This document shows, one piece after another, positions 47,657 through 57,214 of a stretch of DNA of 64,000 nt. A program made the translations under genes and the position numbers. Where the stretch lies: NCBI GenBank assembly GCA_963774745.1, contig CAVZGE010000006.1, positions 407,531 through 471,530 of the forward strand, given 5' to 3'. The stretch is from Prado023 sp963774745 (lineage in GTDB: Bacteria; Actinomycetota; Actinomycetes; S36-B12; CAIYMF01). The notes under the pieces were generated by a model, which did no database searches, was not told where the DNA came from, and saw only the letters and a program-made list of their open reading frames with translations. Numbering within the stretch: position 1 is the stretch's first letter; every line of letters begins with the position of its first letter.

Positions 47657-48463
47657 ATGAGAGGAGAGCAACCGATGAACGGTCAGCAGGAGGAGCCCAT
47701 GGGTGAGCGGGCCGCTGTCGAGGCGTACCCGGGCCAGTTCGATGAGATGCCGCTGTTCCCGCCGCGAGTCAGTCGGGAGTCGGGGATCCCGCAGTGGCTG
47801 CGGGTGGCTCGACCGGAGTGGTACCGCACCGGATCCGGCCCGGTCCTGCACGTGACCGGGGAGCGGGAGCTGTCCGTGCGCAGCGTGGAGGACGGGTGGA
47901 TGGTCTCCCTTGACGGGCTGGAGACTCCAGTGCCCACGTTCGACGCGCTGCTCGAGGCCCTGGAGGGCATCGGGGAGCAGCTGCTTGCGACCATCCCGAG
48001 GAGGGCCGCGGACGACCAGCTCAAGGTCACCACGGGTCTCGAGCTCGGCTTTGCCGCGGACCTGCTCTGGTGGTGCACCCATGAGGTGGTCCCGTCGATC
48101 AACGGCCTCCTGTTCGAGGACTGGTACGACGCGCCGGCCACGTACCTGGACACCTCCGGCGGTCAGGATCCCGACCCCTGGGAGTTCATCGATGACCTGC
48201 ACTGGGACCTGGACGACGGGGACAGCATGACCGGGGCGTACGGGACGATGGACGTCTGGCGGATCGGCGCTCGGTTCGTCGGAAGGAACGACGACATCGA
48301 CTGCACCGTGGGTGCCTACACCGGTCCCGAGGTGGCCATCGACTACTTCCAGGAGCAGACGAGTCCCGACGACTGGGAGCGCTACGGCCTGATCGACCCC
48401 GACGACGGTGAGGATCCGGACGAGTCCACCGGGGTTGCTGGGCCCGACGGGTCGGGCTCGTGA
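47657..48463 (+). CDS. Acidic hypothetical protein
   Basis: 268 residues (or 262 from ATG 47675; both starts have ribosome sites). Trp-rich middle (GIPQWLRVARPEWYRTG, DLLWWCTHEVVPSINGLLFEDWY) and a very acidic C-terminal part (DPWEFIDDLHWDLDDGDSM ... IDPDDGEDPDEST), without signal or transmembrane helix. No family recognised. Upstream CTGTCAGGT (47615-47623) resembles the damage-type -35, but no matching -10 follows. Confidence 0.65.
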   Translation: MRGEQPMNGQQEEPMGERAAVEAYPGQFDEMPLFPPRVSRESGIPQWLRVARPEWYRTGSGPVLHVTGERELSVRSVEDGWMVSLDGLETPVPTFDALLEALEGIGEQLLATIPRRAADDQLKVTTGLELGFAADLLWWCTHEVVPSINGLLFEDWYDAPATYLDTSGGQDPDPWEFIDDLHWDLDDGDSMTGAYGTMDVWRIGARFVGRNDDIDCTVGAYTGPEVAIDYFQEQTSPDDWERYGLIDPDDGEDPDESTGVAGPDGSGS

Positions 48464-48602
48464 GCCGGCGGGCAGCAGGTCAGGCGCTGCTCCGCCCGGC
48501 CGACCGGCACGGCACTCGCTCGAACAGGGCCAGCCGTGCGCGACGGTCGGCTATCACGGCCAGACGACCCGGTGGGCGCCGGGCTTCAGGAGGTGACCGG
48601 CC

Positions 48603-49463
48603 GTGATGTCGGAACCAGAGATGCGGTTCGTCAGCGTCGAGGCGGCCATGGAAGCGGCGCGAGTCAATGTCGCGACCGAATCTGACCCGGACGATCACCC
48701 CGACCCCGATGGGACGTGGCTGGACCGTGACCAGACCCGGCTCCTGGCCCTCGCCCGCGCGCAACTCGAGGAGTGGGTGCGCGGCCTGCGGGTGGCGGCG
48801 GGGGTGGACCAGCACGAAGCGGCGTCCCCGCAACTGCTGGTCCAGCTCGTGCGCCAGCGATCCGCCGGCCTTCCTGCGGACGACCTTCGCGAGTGCATCC
48901 TCGACGCCTTCGACGAGGCGGTGCGCCTGCGTCAGGCCCTCCGCCAGGACGCCAGCATCCTCCTCGGCCACACCATCACGGGTGAGCACACGATCACGCT
49001 GGGCCCCCGCCTGCCCGCGTTGGAGATCCTGGGCGTCACAGGGTCCGAGTCCGGGGAGTTCGTCGACGATCCGGCCAGCATCCTGTCGAGCGCCATGACC
49101 CTCACCACGGATGCCTGTGTGTTGGCTGTGACGTTGGCGGAGCACCAGCGCATGCAAGCTGCACGTGACGTGGCACGAGCCGACCCGCAGGCCCTGGCAC
49201 GCGAACACCGTGAGGAGACCGCCGAGGCTGCCGAGGAGGACCCCCGGGCGGCGGACGAACGCTCACAGCCCGAGCCGTGGGCACGGCGGGTGGCCAACCG
49301 GGGGATCTGGGTGCGAAACGGCCCGTCGCACCATCCCGACCTTCCCAGGGCCATCGCGCACTCCGGCCCACACGTCCTCTACCCCGGTGCCGCTGGCTGG
49401 GATTCGTGGGACCGCACCTTGGGGGAGCTCACGGTCATCGGCCCGGAGGACTGGCCCTTCTGA
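48603..49463 (+). CDS. Hypothetical helical protein
   Basis: 286 residues from GTG 48603 (AGGAGG 9 bases upstream; ATG 48606 possible). Mostly helical: TRLLALARAQLEEWVRGLRVAAG, ILDAFDEAVRLRQALRQDAS and a charged helix REHREETAEAAEEDPRAADE; a C-terminal Trp-rich globular part (VANRGIWVRNGPSHHPDLP ... WDSWDRTLGEL). No family recognised. The 139-base gap before it holds nothing identified. Confidence 0.62.
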   Translation: MMSEPEMRFVSVEAAMEAARVNVATESDPDDHPDPDGTWLDRDQTRLLALARAQLEEWVRGLRVAAGVDQHEAASPQLLVQLVRQRSAGLPADDLRECILDAFDEAVRLRQALRQDASILLGHTITGEHTITLGPRLPALEILGVTGSESGEFVDDPASILSSAMTLTTDACVLAVTLAEHQRMQAARDVARADPQALAREHREETAEAAEEDPRAADERSQPEPWARRVANRGIWVRNGPSHHPDLPRAIAHSGPHVLYPGAAGWDSWDRTLGELTVIGPEDWPF

Positions 49464-49758
49464 GGTGGGTCAGGGTGCGAGTCCTGGCCGGAGGCCGAGG
49501 ACCGGGTCCGGGTGCTCGCAGCCGAGGCCGCGCGACGCTGCCTGCGTCATGGTTGCCCGCGACCAGGACCCAGCGCCCGGTTTGGTACCTACGGGGCCGT
49601 CGGTGGGCTCAGCATCGGGGCTTTCGGCGCTGTCCATCGAGAAGGAACCCAGGGGTGCTGGGATGAGCGGGCCGATCCGACCCCTTGGGTCACGGGCATC
49701 TCATCCCTGGGTAGTCCACGCCCCTCTCGACGTCGAGGGGGCCGCGGGCGTCGCCGTC
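49464..49758. other. Gap between convergent genes
   Basis: 295 bases; open frames exist on both strands but none has a plausible start and codon use. No RNA gene or long repeat seen. Confidence 0.4.
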
Positions 49759-51279
49759 TCATCGCGCGTCGATCACCAGCCGCTGCGCCCATCCGGGGCT
49801 CTCCGGGGGAGTCGCGCCATCCTGAGCGGTGATCGCAACCACGAAGTGCGTCGCAGGGTGCGGCGGACGTGCTGGCCATGGGGTGTGGCCGTCGGTGAAG
49901 ACGACGACCACGTCGGGCCGCGGGCGCAGGGCGCAGGCGGCTTCCAGCCCGGCGCCCATGTTCGTGCCGCCGCCCCCCGGGAACTGTGCGCCGACCGCAT
50001 CTCCCGGTCGGCGGATCCGAATCGGTTCGTACGCCCGGGCGTCGCACGCGATGGTGGTGACGCCGCTGCTCACCCCGACGGATCGGACTATGTGGAGGAT
50101 CTCGCTGAGGAAGGACCGCAACTCGTCGGCCGAGATGCTGCCGCTCGTGTCGAGGACCGCGGCCACGCTCGGCGGCGGCGGTTGGCGCATGGCTGGCAGG
50201 ATGGCCCCTGCCAATGCCGGCCGGAGACCCTCCGCCCGTCTCGACGGCACCCGGTAGCTGAAGTCCCGCCGTCCGGAGGTGGACGCCAACGCCGAGCGGA
50301 GCATCCCGGCCAGCACCGACCGCCAGTCGACGATCGGATGGAGGAGGTCCTCGGCCCAGCGGGCCAGTCCCGCCGGGACGTCGCCCGAGCTCTTGTGTCG
50401 GGCCAGCACATCCTGGGCGACCCGGTCGCGGACCAGGTCGCGCTGGGCAGAACCCGCCCCAGGTGCGTCCTCGTCGTCGGGCGGCAGTTCGTACTCCGCA
50501 GGGTGGCCCCCCGCGCCAGATCCGCAACCACCGTGCAGCACGCCGCCCGGGCCGCGAGTCCTCGCGGCGCCAGGCCCCGGCCCATCGTCGTCATCGAGAC
50601 CATTCGGCTCGCCTGACGGCCCTGCAGCACCTTCGCCTGACGGACCCGAGCCGCCCGATCCTGGGCCGTCACCTTCGCCAGCCTCGCCGGACCCCTGCCC
50701 ACCCTTCTCCCCAGTGGATCCATCCATGCCCGAGTCTCCGCTGGCTCGGTCCCCGTCTCCGGGAGTCGTCGGCGGCGGAGCCTGCTGCTCATCAGGACCC
50801 AGCATGGCGAAATAGGCCGCCTCCGTCGTCATCCCCTCGGTGACGCCGCGGTCGGCAAGATCGGCGTATCGGATGCCGCGCTCGCTCGGCCAGGGCATCC
50901 AGGCCTCGTCAAGGGTCTGGTTGATCACTGCGTCACCCGCCAGGTTCCAGAGGGGGTGACGCGCCCGCGGCTGCTTCAGGGAATCGAACCGGCCAGCGTG
51001 GTCCAGCATCAGGTGCTGGCACTCATGCAACAGGACGGTGGCCAGTTCCTCGGGCGTGCAGGACACCACGAAGTCTGGCGAGTAGTACAGGCGCCAACCC
51101 CGGTCCACTCCGACGGTCGACAACTGGGCCGGCTCGACCTCCACCAGCTGGACGGCGAACAGCAGGCTCGACACGTATGGCCATCGCGACTGCGCCAGCA
51201 CCCGGGCCGCCATGATCCGCCGGCGGGCCTCGGGGGAGGCAGCCTGCTGCCTTCCGGGACGCCCAGCGGGGAGAGCCAT
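49759..51279 (-). CDS. VWA-like protein with metallopeptidase motif, partner of MoxR
   Basis: 506 residues, DUF2201-like. N-terminal zinc-peptidase-type domain with TPEELATVLLHECQHLMLDHAGR (HExxH at ~82), then a Gly/Ser/Pro/Asp-rich disordered stretch (~170-270), then a VWA-like domain with a MIDAS-type VLDTSGSISADEL (~380) and VVVFTDGHTPW. It pairs with the MoxR ATPase: ATG 51279 overlaps the ATPase stop by one base (TGATG). MoxR-VWA pairs act as chaperone-like assembly or metal-insertion machines, but the target here is unknown. Confidence 0.83.
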   Translation of the reverse strand: MALPAGRPGRQQAASPEARRRIMAARVLAQSRWPYVSSLLFAVQLVEVEPAQLSTVGVDRGWRLYYSPDFVVSCTPEELATVLLHECQHLMLDHAGRFDSLKQPRARHPLWNLAGDAVINQTLDEAWMPWPSERGIRYADLADRGVTEGMTTEAAYFAMLGPDEQQAPPPTTPGDGDRASGDSGMDGSTGEKGGQGSGEAGEGDGPGSGGSGPSGEGAAGPSGEPNGLDDDDGPGPGAARTRGPGGVLHGGCGSGAGGHPAEYELPPDDEDAPGAGSAQRDLVRDRVAQDVLARHKSSGDVPAGLARWAEDLLHPIVDWRSVLAGMLRSALASTSGRRDFSYRVPSRRAEGLRPALAGAILPAMRQPPPPSVAAVLDTSGSISADELRSFLSEILHIVRSVGVSSGVTTIACDARAYEPIRIRRPGDAVGAQFPGGGGTNMGAGLEAACALRPRPDVVVVFTDGHTPWPARPPHPATHFVVAITAQDGATPPESPGWAQRLVIDAR

Positions 51280-52376
51280 CAGATGAGCCCAGCTTCGGCC
51301 AGCAGCGGGACCATCGACTTCATCACCGCCACGGGGACGCGTGCCCCTTGGGGCTTCAGGGCGATCCACTCCCGCCCGAAACTGACGGCGAGGTCGTCGA
51401 GTCCCGACCGGGCGACCCGCTCCAGCACAGTACCCATGGCCACCCAGCGCTGCTCGTCCGCGTCCCGACGCAGGGCGTGCATCGTGCCGCCGAGGAGCAC
51501 GTAGACCTTGTCGGGCCGTCGCGGGATGGCGGTGCCCTGCGGGTCTGCGAGCACTGCCTCCGGATCGGGCAGGTCGAGGTTGTCCCGGAACACGAGGTAC
51601 TCGGCGGCGGCACCCTGCCCCACGCATCCCCGGGCCAGGATCCGATCGACCTCGGGCGGCAGGTCGGCGGCCCTCGACCACGACAGCAACGTGGCCAGCA
51701 TCTCCCAGGACCGCGGGGTGGGGAACGCCCGGCCCTGAGCAGCTGTGGAATCGGGCATGACGGTGAGCAGCTCGGGGCGGGCCGTCAGGAAGCCGCCGGC
51801 TGTGATGCGTTCGAGGCCCTCGGTCCGCGCGTGCTCCTCAGGGTCCGCGGCACGGGCCAGGTAGCGCGGCCAGCGCCCGCCGAAACCTGCCTGCACGACG
51901 GACACGGGCAGCTCCCAGGGCAGGTGGCAGAACCGGTTCGCCAGTGGGGGAGCCAGATCCCACCCGTCGGCAGCAATCTCCGGCGGGTTGGCGGCCGCGA
52001 CCACGGAGGTTCCGTCCCCGAGGTAGCAGTCCCCGGCGACGCGGTCGAGGCTGACCCGAAGCAGGGCGGCCTGGACGCTCGGTGGGGCGGTGTTCACCTC
52101 ATCGAGGAACAGGATCCCGTGGCCGTCGGCTGAGAGCCGCCTGGCCCAGTCCGGCGGCACCAGGCGCATGTCGCCATCGGCCACGACGGGCAGCCCCGCG
52201 AAGTCCTGCGGCTCGCGGATGCTGGCCATGATTATCTCAAGCGCTCGACCCTGCCCCAGCGCCAGGTCCTTGATCACCGACGTCTTGCCCTGCCCAGGTG
52301 GGCCCCACAGGATGACCGGCACACGAGCGCCCATGCAGACGCCCAGCGCCTGGTAGGTGGCCTCATAGTTGTCCAC
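51279..52376 (-). CDS. MoxR-family AAA+ ATPase
   Basis: 365 residues from GTG 52376 (ACGGAG upstream). Walker A VILWGPPGQGKTSVIKDL (~residues 24-33), Walker B GHGILFLDEVNTAPPSVQAALL (~88), sensor 1 VVAAANPPE, arginine-finger region LANRFCHLPW, and GRAFPTPRSWEML, a MoxR feature. It drives the downstream VWA/peptidase protein. The longer frame upstream is antisense to the LRV gene and was rejected. Confidence 0.88.
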   Translation of the reverse strand: MDNYEATYQALGVCMGARVPVILWGPPGQGKTSVIKDLALGQGRALEIIMASIREPQDFAGLPVVADGDMRLVPPDWARRLSADGHGILFLDEVNTAPPSVQAALLRVSLDRVAGDCYLGDGTSVVAAANPPEIAADGWDLAPPLANRFCHLPWELPVSVVQAGFGGRWPRYLARAADPEEHARTEGLERITAGGFLTARPELLTVMPDSTAAQGRAFPTPRSWEMLATLLSWSRAADLPPEVDRILARGCVGQGAAAEYLVFRDNLDLPDPEAVLADPQGTAIPRRPDKVYVLLGGTMHALRRDADEQRWVAMGTVLERVARSGLDDLAVSFGREWIALKPQGARVPVAVMKSMVPLLAEAGLI

Positions 52377-52472
52377 GAACGGATCTCCGTCTCTCGGTTC
52401 GCCTGAGAGTATCGGGCAGTCGGGTCGTTGCCCTGGGCGTTGTCGCACCTGGGTTGGACAGAAGGGAACCTC

Positions 52473-53438
52473 GTGCAGGGTTCGGCGGATCCGGCTGCGA
52501 TTGCATCGGCGGTCCGGCGCGGCATCGAGGCCCTTGCCAAGAACGGAGACATCGCCAGCCGGATGGGACTGGCGACCAGCCGATCGGTTCCGGCCGACGT
52601 GCTGGCTTCGCTCGCGGCAGATGTCTCGACCGCGGTCCAGGAGGCGGTCGCGGCCAACCCTGCAACCCCGCATGACCAGCTGCGTACGCTGGCCCGGAGC
52701 CGCGGGTGGCCCCTGCCGGCCGCGGTCGCCGGTAACCCCGGGGCTCCTTCGGCTCTGCTCGAGGAGTTGGCCGAATCGCCCAGCAACCTGGTTCGCGCGG
52801 CGGTTGCCCGCAACGCCTCGGCGCCCGACCATGTCCGCGCCCTGCTCGCGCTCGACAGTGCCCAGGCGGTGCGAGATGCGTTGCGGGAGCCCGCGAATGC
52901 AGGTGCCCCGCCGGGTGGTGATTCGCCTGCACTGCCCCCATCAGACGCCTCCGACATCCCGGCCCTGGTCCGAGCGTGGGTCGACGATGGGTGGGTACCC
53001 GACGGCCAGGTGCTCCTCCTGTTGCTCTCGGGCCCGTCCGACCGGCTGATGCTTCCAGCGGTCCTGCTGCGGGATCCCCGTCTGGAGGCCCGCGCGGTGG
53101 CTGACGCGGCTGTCACCGAGCTTGCCGGGGCCGGGCCGAGGTGGGTCGGTCCGTCGGTGTTCAACCGCCTGCTCACGCCGGCCCAGGTCCGGTCCGGCCT
53201 CAGCCGGCCAGATGGGCAGCCGCCGGGGATGCGTGCCGCCTTCGGGGTGTTGGCTGGCCCGGACCAGCTTGAGCTCGCTCTCGCGGGCGCCGACCCGGCG
53301 ATCCGGATGGGAGCCGCGGCCAACCGACTCGTGACGGGCGAGGCCCAATTGCTCCGACTCATCGACGATCCCGACGGTGACGTCGCCGAGGTTGCCACCG
53401 CACGCTTCGAGCTGGCCATGGACAGGCTCGGCGGGTAG
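52473..53438 (+). CDS. Leucine-rich-repeat-variant (LRV) helical repeat protein
   Basis: 321 residues from GTG 52473 (AAGGGA upstream). At least three 23-25 residue repeats of the LRV type: VPADVLASLAADVSTAVQEAVAANP, TPHDQLRTLARSRGWPLPAAVAGNP and APSALLEELAESPSNLVRAAVARNA, with weaker ones after. A Ser/Pro linker (~150) leads to a second helical array (LVRAWVDDGWVPDGQVLLLLL ... AIRMGAAANRLVTGEAQLLRLIDDPDGDVAE). Such arrays bind proteins or nucleic acids. A TTGTCGCAC (52440-52448) lies just upstream, matching the damage-type -35, but the -10 fits poorly. Confidence 0.72.
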   Translation: MQGSADPAAIASAVRRGIEALAKNGDIASRMGLATSRSVPADVLASLAADVSTAVQEAVAANPATPHDQLRTLARSRGWPLPAAVAGNPGAPSALLEELAESPSNLVRAAVARNASAPDHVRALLALDSAQAVRDALREPANAGAPPGGDSPALPPSDASDIPALVRAWVDDGWVPDGQVLLLLLSGPSDRLMLPAVLLRDPRLEARAVADAAVTELAGAGPRWVGPSVFNRLLTPAQVRSGLSRPDGQPPGMRAAFGVLAGPDQLELALAGADPAIRMGAAANRLVTGEAQLLRLIDDPDGDVAEVATARFELAMDRLGG

Positions 53439-53532
53439 CCGGGCCTGATGAATCCGAGCGACTTGGGCCACTGCGGCGGCCGTCACCGAATCCGCTGCGG
53501 CCGCGCCCGCTCCGGCTTCGCCCGGGCGCCCC

Positions 53533-56500
53533 TCAGCGGCCCAGCCCCAGGAATCCGCCGAGGTCCGACAGGCCCTCGGCGGTGGTGGGCATGAAGTCGG
53601 TCAGGTGCGGACTGCAGACGATCACCGCCCGCCACTGCGCCCGTGACACGGCCACGTTGATCCGGTTCGGCGAGAGCAGGAAGCCCATCCCGCGAGGGAC
53701 GTCCCCGGGTGCGGACGCCGTCATGGACACGATCGCCACGGGTGCCTCCTGCCCCTGGAACTTGTCGACGGTGCCGACTCGGACGTCGGCCAGCCCCTCG
53801 CCGGCCAGGGCCTCCAGAAGCTGGTTGCGCTGGGCGTTGTACGGGGCGACGACCAGGACGTCCCGCTGCTGCATGGGGCGATGCACGGGAGCCTTCTCCG
53901 GGTCGTACCAGGTCCAGGTGAGCACCTCCCTGGTGAGGTCCAGGACTCGGGCGACCTCCTCGTCGGAGCGCACGTCGTTGCCCTCGTGGTCGACGAGCTC
54001 CACGAAGACGCCTGGTTCGACGATGGTGCCCTGTTCGTCGAGCATCTGCCGAGCAGCGGTGACCGCCTCGTTCGCGTGCAGGCGGCTCTCGTAGCTGTGC
54101 CGGGAGACCTGCTCGGCGATCTGCGGGTGCATGCGCCAACTGGTGTCCAGGAAGTAGCCGAGATCGGTCGGCAGGGTCCTGTGCGGATCCTCGCCGGTCC
54201 CTCCCAGCAACCAGCTCAGGGCACTGGTGTGCACCGGCTCGGGGTGCGCGCCCTGGCTCACCTGCGGCAGCTGCTGCGGGTCACCCAGGAGCAGCAGCCG
54301 CTCAGCGGACACCGACACGGCGATCGTGTTGGCCAGCGAGTACTGGCCGGCCTCGTCGATGACCAGCAGGTCCAGGGCCCCGCGGGCGACCCGCTTCGCA
54401 TTGGTGAAGTCCCAGGCCGTGCCACCGAGCACACACCCCGAGTTCGCATGCGTGGCGAGGAATTCCGCGACGGTCACCTTGTCCTTGCCCTTGCCCTCCA
54501 GCAGCGTCCACTTCGCGCCGTCCGGCCGTTTCTTGGCCTTGCCGACTTGCGAGGCAGGAACACCTGCATCCACCACCTTGTCGAGCATGTGGTTGACAGC
54601 GGCATGCGACTGCGAGACGACCCCGACCCGCCACCCGGCGTCGACCAGCGCCTTGATGACGTGGGATCCGACGTACGTCTTCCCGGTGCCGGGCGGGCCC
54701 TGGACTGCCAGACAGGAGCGTTCCAGGCGCATCACAGCCTCGGTGATCGCCCCGACGTACCCGTCGTGGTCGACGGCCGGCAGGGCCTCCCCTGCGGTCA
54801 GGGTGGGCGGCTTGCGAAGGAGGAGGTTGGCGACGGGTCGCGGCAGCGCCTCCTCGAACGTCGCCCCCGCATCCAGGGCGGCTCCGACCTGCTGGGCGAC
54901 CTCACGGAGCGCGGCGCGGATCGAGGTCGACTGGACGATGGAGTCGGCCGCCAGGACCGTGGGGATCGACTCGGCTCCGGGTGCCCCCTCCATCTCCTGG
55001 ATCAGGACGGCGTCCATGCCAGCTGCCGCTGGATCGATGGACAGCACGGTGATCGTCTTGTACCCGCGATTGTCCGGGCGACCGCCGTTGTCCATCCCGG
55101 CCGGGGCGGGCGGTTCGTACAGCAGGTAGGCACCCTGCCCCACCTTGAACTCATGGCCGGCCGGGAGCTGCCCGATCAGCCGGACGTGGCGGCGCTGCTT
55201 CCGAGCCTTGGGCGGCACGTGCCAGTCCTCGACGACCTGGACGTCCTCCAGGACCATCGCCGCCCGGTCGTCGATCTCGTCAAGGGCCTTGCCGAGTCGG
55301 TCGAAGTGCTCCCACCAGGTCGGCTTGTCCTCGCGCCGGTGATAGCCCACGGCCGCTGCGACGAGCGCCACCGCACTCTGCTCCGGGGTCCGCTGCCCAT
55401 CTCGGGGTGCCTGGGCGAACGCGAACAGCGGGTCGACGAGCTCTGCCTCCTGCTGGGCGGTGCTCATCGCGTCCTCGGTCGTGGACGCCTCCTGCGCGGC
55501 CGGCTCGACCGGCGGGAGCCACGCCGTGGGGTCGATCACCTGCTCGGCCGCCCGGTCGAGCAGCCAGTCTCGCAGGCGCAGGGTCGAGACGCAGTCGTAG
55601 CGGTTGTAGTCCAGGATGTCCGCGAGCTTCTGCTCCGCGGCCTCGGGATCGGCGTCCCTGAGGTTGCGGTAGGCCGCGTACTCGGCCACCGAGTCGGCTG
55701 CGTTCGTCACACCCTCGGCGTCCCGCAGCTCGTCGCCCATGTACAGCGGCTCGAGCTTCTTGATCGAGTAGGAGCGCTGGGAGACGCGCACCGATCGGCG
55801 GACCACCGGGTAGAGGTCCACCAGCACGTTCTGGCGCAGCAGCTCGTCGAGCTCGTCCTCACCTTCCCGGTGGCGGACGGTGAGGCGCTTGAGCGCGGCT
55901 CGCTCGTAGTCGGCGTAGTGGTAGATGTGCATGTCGGGGTGCTGCTCACGTCGCCGCGCGACGTAGTCCAGGAAGTCCCGGAGGGCCACCTTCTCCTGCT
56001 GGTGGTCATGGGCCACGAACGGGATGAACCGGGGGCATGCTCCGTCCGTACCCAATTCGACGACGCCGAACAGGTACTCCAGGCCCCACTCCCCGGTGGT
56101 CGGGTCCTGCCAGAGGGGATCACCCTCGAAGTCGAAGAAGATGTCGCCGGCGCTCGGAGTCGGCAGCGCGTCAAGGGACCTGTAGTCGAACACCCGGTAC
56201 TGGACGGGGCCGGGCTCATCCCCGGCGTCGCCCATCTGGGCCACCTGGATCCGGGCCTGCTCGCGCAGCCCCCTGAGCGTGCGCTGGGGGACGGGCCACT
56301 CGTGGCCCGGCTCGGGCCCGTCGTACTTCGCGAGCTGGTCGATCGTCTCGATGCCAGAACTGCGCAGCTTGGCGCGCTGGGTGGATCGCATCCCGGCGAC
56401 GAGGAGCACGTCGCGGTGCAGCTGAACCTGCTCGTCGCAGGTGGCGCACCGGCCGCAGGCACTGATCGAGGAGTCGCCCCACGCGACTGCGAGACCGCAG

Positions 56501-57126
56501 GCTTCATGGCGATCCAGGACCGCCTCCAGACGGCGCCGGCGATCGGCGACCACCGGTGCCAGCCGGGCGATGTCCCACTCAGGCTCGTCCCCGCTGCCCA
56601 GGAGCAGCCGGCCCCGGCCCGTCAGCGGGATTCCGGCGATCCGCGCCAGCTCGGCGTACGCGGCGATCTGGAACAGGGCATTCGGCTTGGCTCGCCGGGC
56701 GAGCTTCGCGTCCGTCACGTCGTAGGCGGGGCCACCGGGCTCCTTGACGAGGAAGTCGGCCGATCCGGCCATCCGGCCGTCGAACAGCACGGCCTGGTAG
56801 ATGACATCGGCTCCTGCGAGCGCGACCTGGACCGTGCGGTCAGGATCCCTTGCGAGGTCCGCCTCCTTGGGGTTGGGGAACGCGACGACGCCGTGCGGGG
56901 CGTCGACCGTCCCGACTCCCCACTGCGCCTCGAGGGTTCTGAGGATCTTGGTCTCGTGGTCATCCCCCAACGAGCCGGCGAGCCTCATCAGGGCATCGTC
57001 CTCGCGAACCGGACCCGGGCCACGCCCTCGCAGCTTGTCGACGCTGCGCAGGACGGCGTACTCGCACGTGGCTGCCGTGATCAGGTCGGTCGCCGAGTAG
57101 ACGAGCGTGTCGTTGAAGATCCTCAT
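53533..57126 (-). CDS. RecB-like nuclease + RNase H-like exonuclease + SF1 helicase fusion (TM0106-type)
   Basis: 1197 residues. (i) Residues ~1-240: RecB/Cas4-like nuclease with SADFLVKEPGGPAYDVTDAKLARRAK (D...DxK) and a likely Fe-S cluster formed by Cys in TAATCEYAVL and C-x2-C-x2-C (ACGRCATCDEQ). (ii) ~290-540: DnaQ/RNase-H-like exonuclease with IFFDFEGDPLW, HIYHYADYERAALKRL and DILDYNRYDC. (iii) ~780-1190: Upf1-like SF1 helicase with Walker A VQGPPGTGKTYVGSHVI, motif II LLVIDEAGQYSLAN, LLLGDPQQLPQVSQG, and VGTVDKFQGQEAPVAIVSMTAS. It should process and unwind DNA or RNA ends. Found in mobile and defence contexts as well as chromosomes. Confidence 0.88.
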   Translation of the reverse strand: MRIFNDTLVYSATDLITAATCEYAVLRSVDKLRGRGPGPVREDDALMRLAGSLGDDHETKILRTLEAQWGVGTVDAPHGVVAFPNPKEADLARDPDRTVQVALAGADVIYQAVLFDGRMAGSADFLVKEPGGPAYDVTDAKLARRAKPNALFQIAAYAELARIAGIPLTGRGRLLLGSGDEPEWDIARLAPVVADRRRRLEAVLDRHEACGLAVAWGDSSISACGRCATCDEQVQLHRDVLLVAGMRSTQRAKLRSSGIETIDQLAKYDGPEPGHEWPVPQRTLRGLREQARIQVAQMGDAGDEPGPVQYRVFDYRSLDALPTPSAGDIFFDFEGDPLWQDPTTGEWGLEYLFGVVELGTDGACPRFIPFVAHDHQQEKVALRDFLDYVARRREQHPDMHIYHYADYERAALKRLTVRHREGEDELDELLRQNVLVDLYPVVRRSVRVSQRSYSIKKLEPLYMGDELRDAEGVTNAADSVAEYAAYRNLRDADPEAAEQKLADILDYNRYDCVSTLRLRDWLLDRAAEQVIDPTAWLPPVEPAAQEASTTEDAMSTAQQEAELVDPLFAFAQAPRDGQRTPEQSAVALVAAAVGYHRREDKPTWWEHFDRLGKALDEIDDRAAMVLEDVQVVEDWHVPPKARKQRRHVRLIGQLPAGHEFKVGQGAYLLYEPPAPAGMDNGGRPDNRGYKTITVLSIDPAAAGMDAVLIQEMEGAPGAESIPTVLAADSIVQSTSIRAALREVAQQVGAALDAGATFEEALPRPVANLLLRKPPTLTAGEALPAVDHDGYVGAITEAVMRLERSCLAVQGPPGTGKTYVGSHVIKALVDAGWRVGVVSQSHAAVNHMLDKVVDAGVPASQVGKAKKRPDGAKWTLLEGKGKDKVTVAEFLATHANSGCVLGGTAWDFTNAKRVARGALDLLVIDEAGQYSLANTIAVSVSAERLLLLGDPQQLPQVSQGAHPEPVHTSALSWLLGGTGEDPHRTLPTDLGYFLDTSWRMHPQIAEQVSRHSYESRLHANEAVTAARQMLDEQGTIVEPGVFVELVDHEGNDVRSDEEVARVLDLTREVLTWTWYDPEKAPVHRPMQQRDVLVVAPYNAQRNQLLEALAGEGLADVRVGTVDKFQGQEAPVAIVSMTASAPGDVPRGMGFLLSPNRINVAVSRAQWRAVIVCSPHLTDFMPTTAEGLSDLGGFLGLGR

Positions 57127-57214
57127 CGTTCCTCCGTTGCCGGCCCTGCCGGGTTCGTCGTCGGTCGCCGGGACGGGCGGCTGCTGTCCGTGCGTCCGTT
57201 CGCAGCCGACGCTC

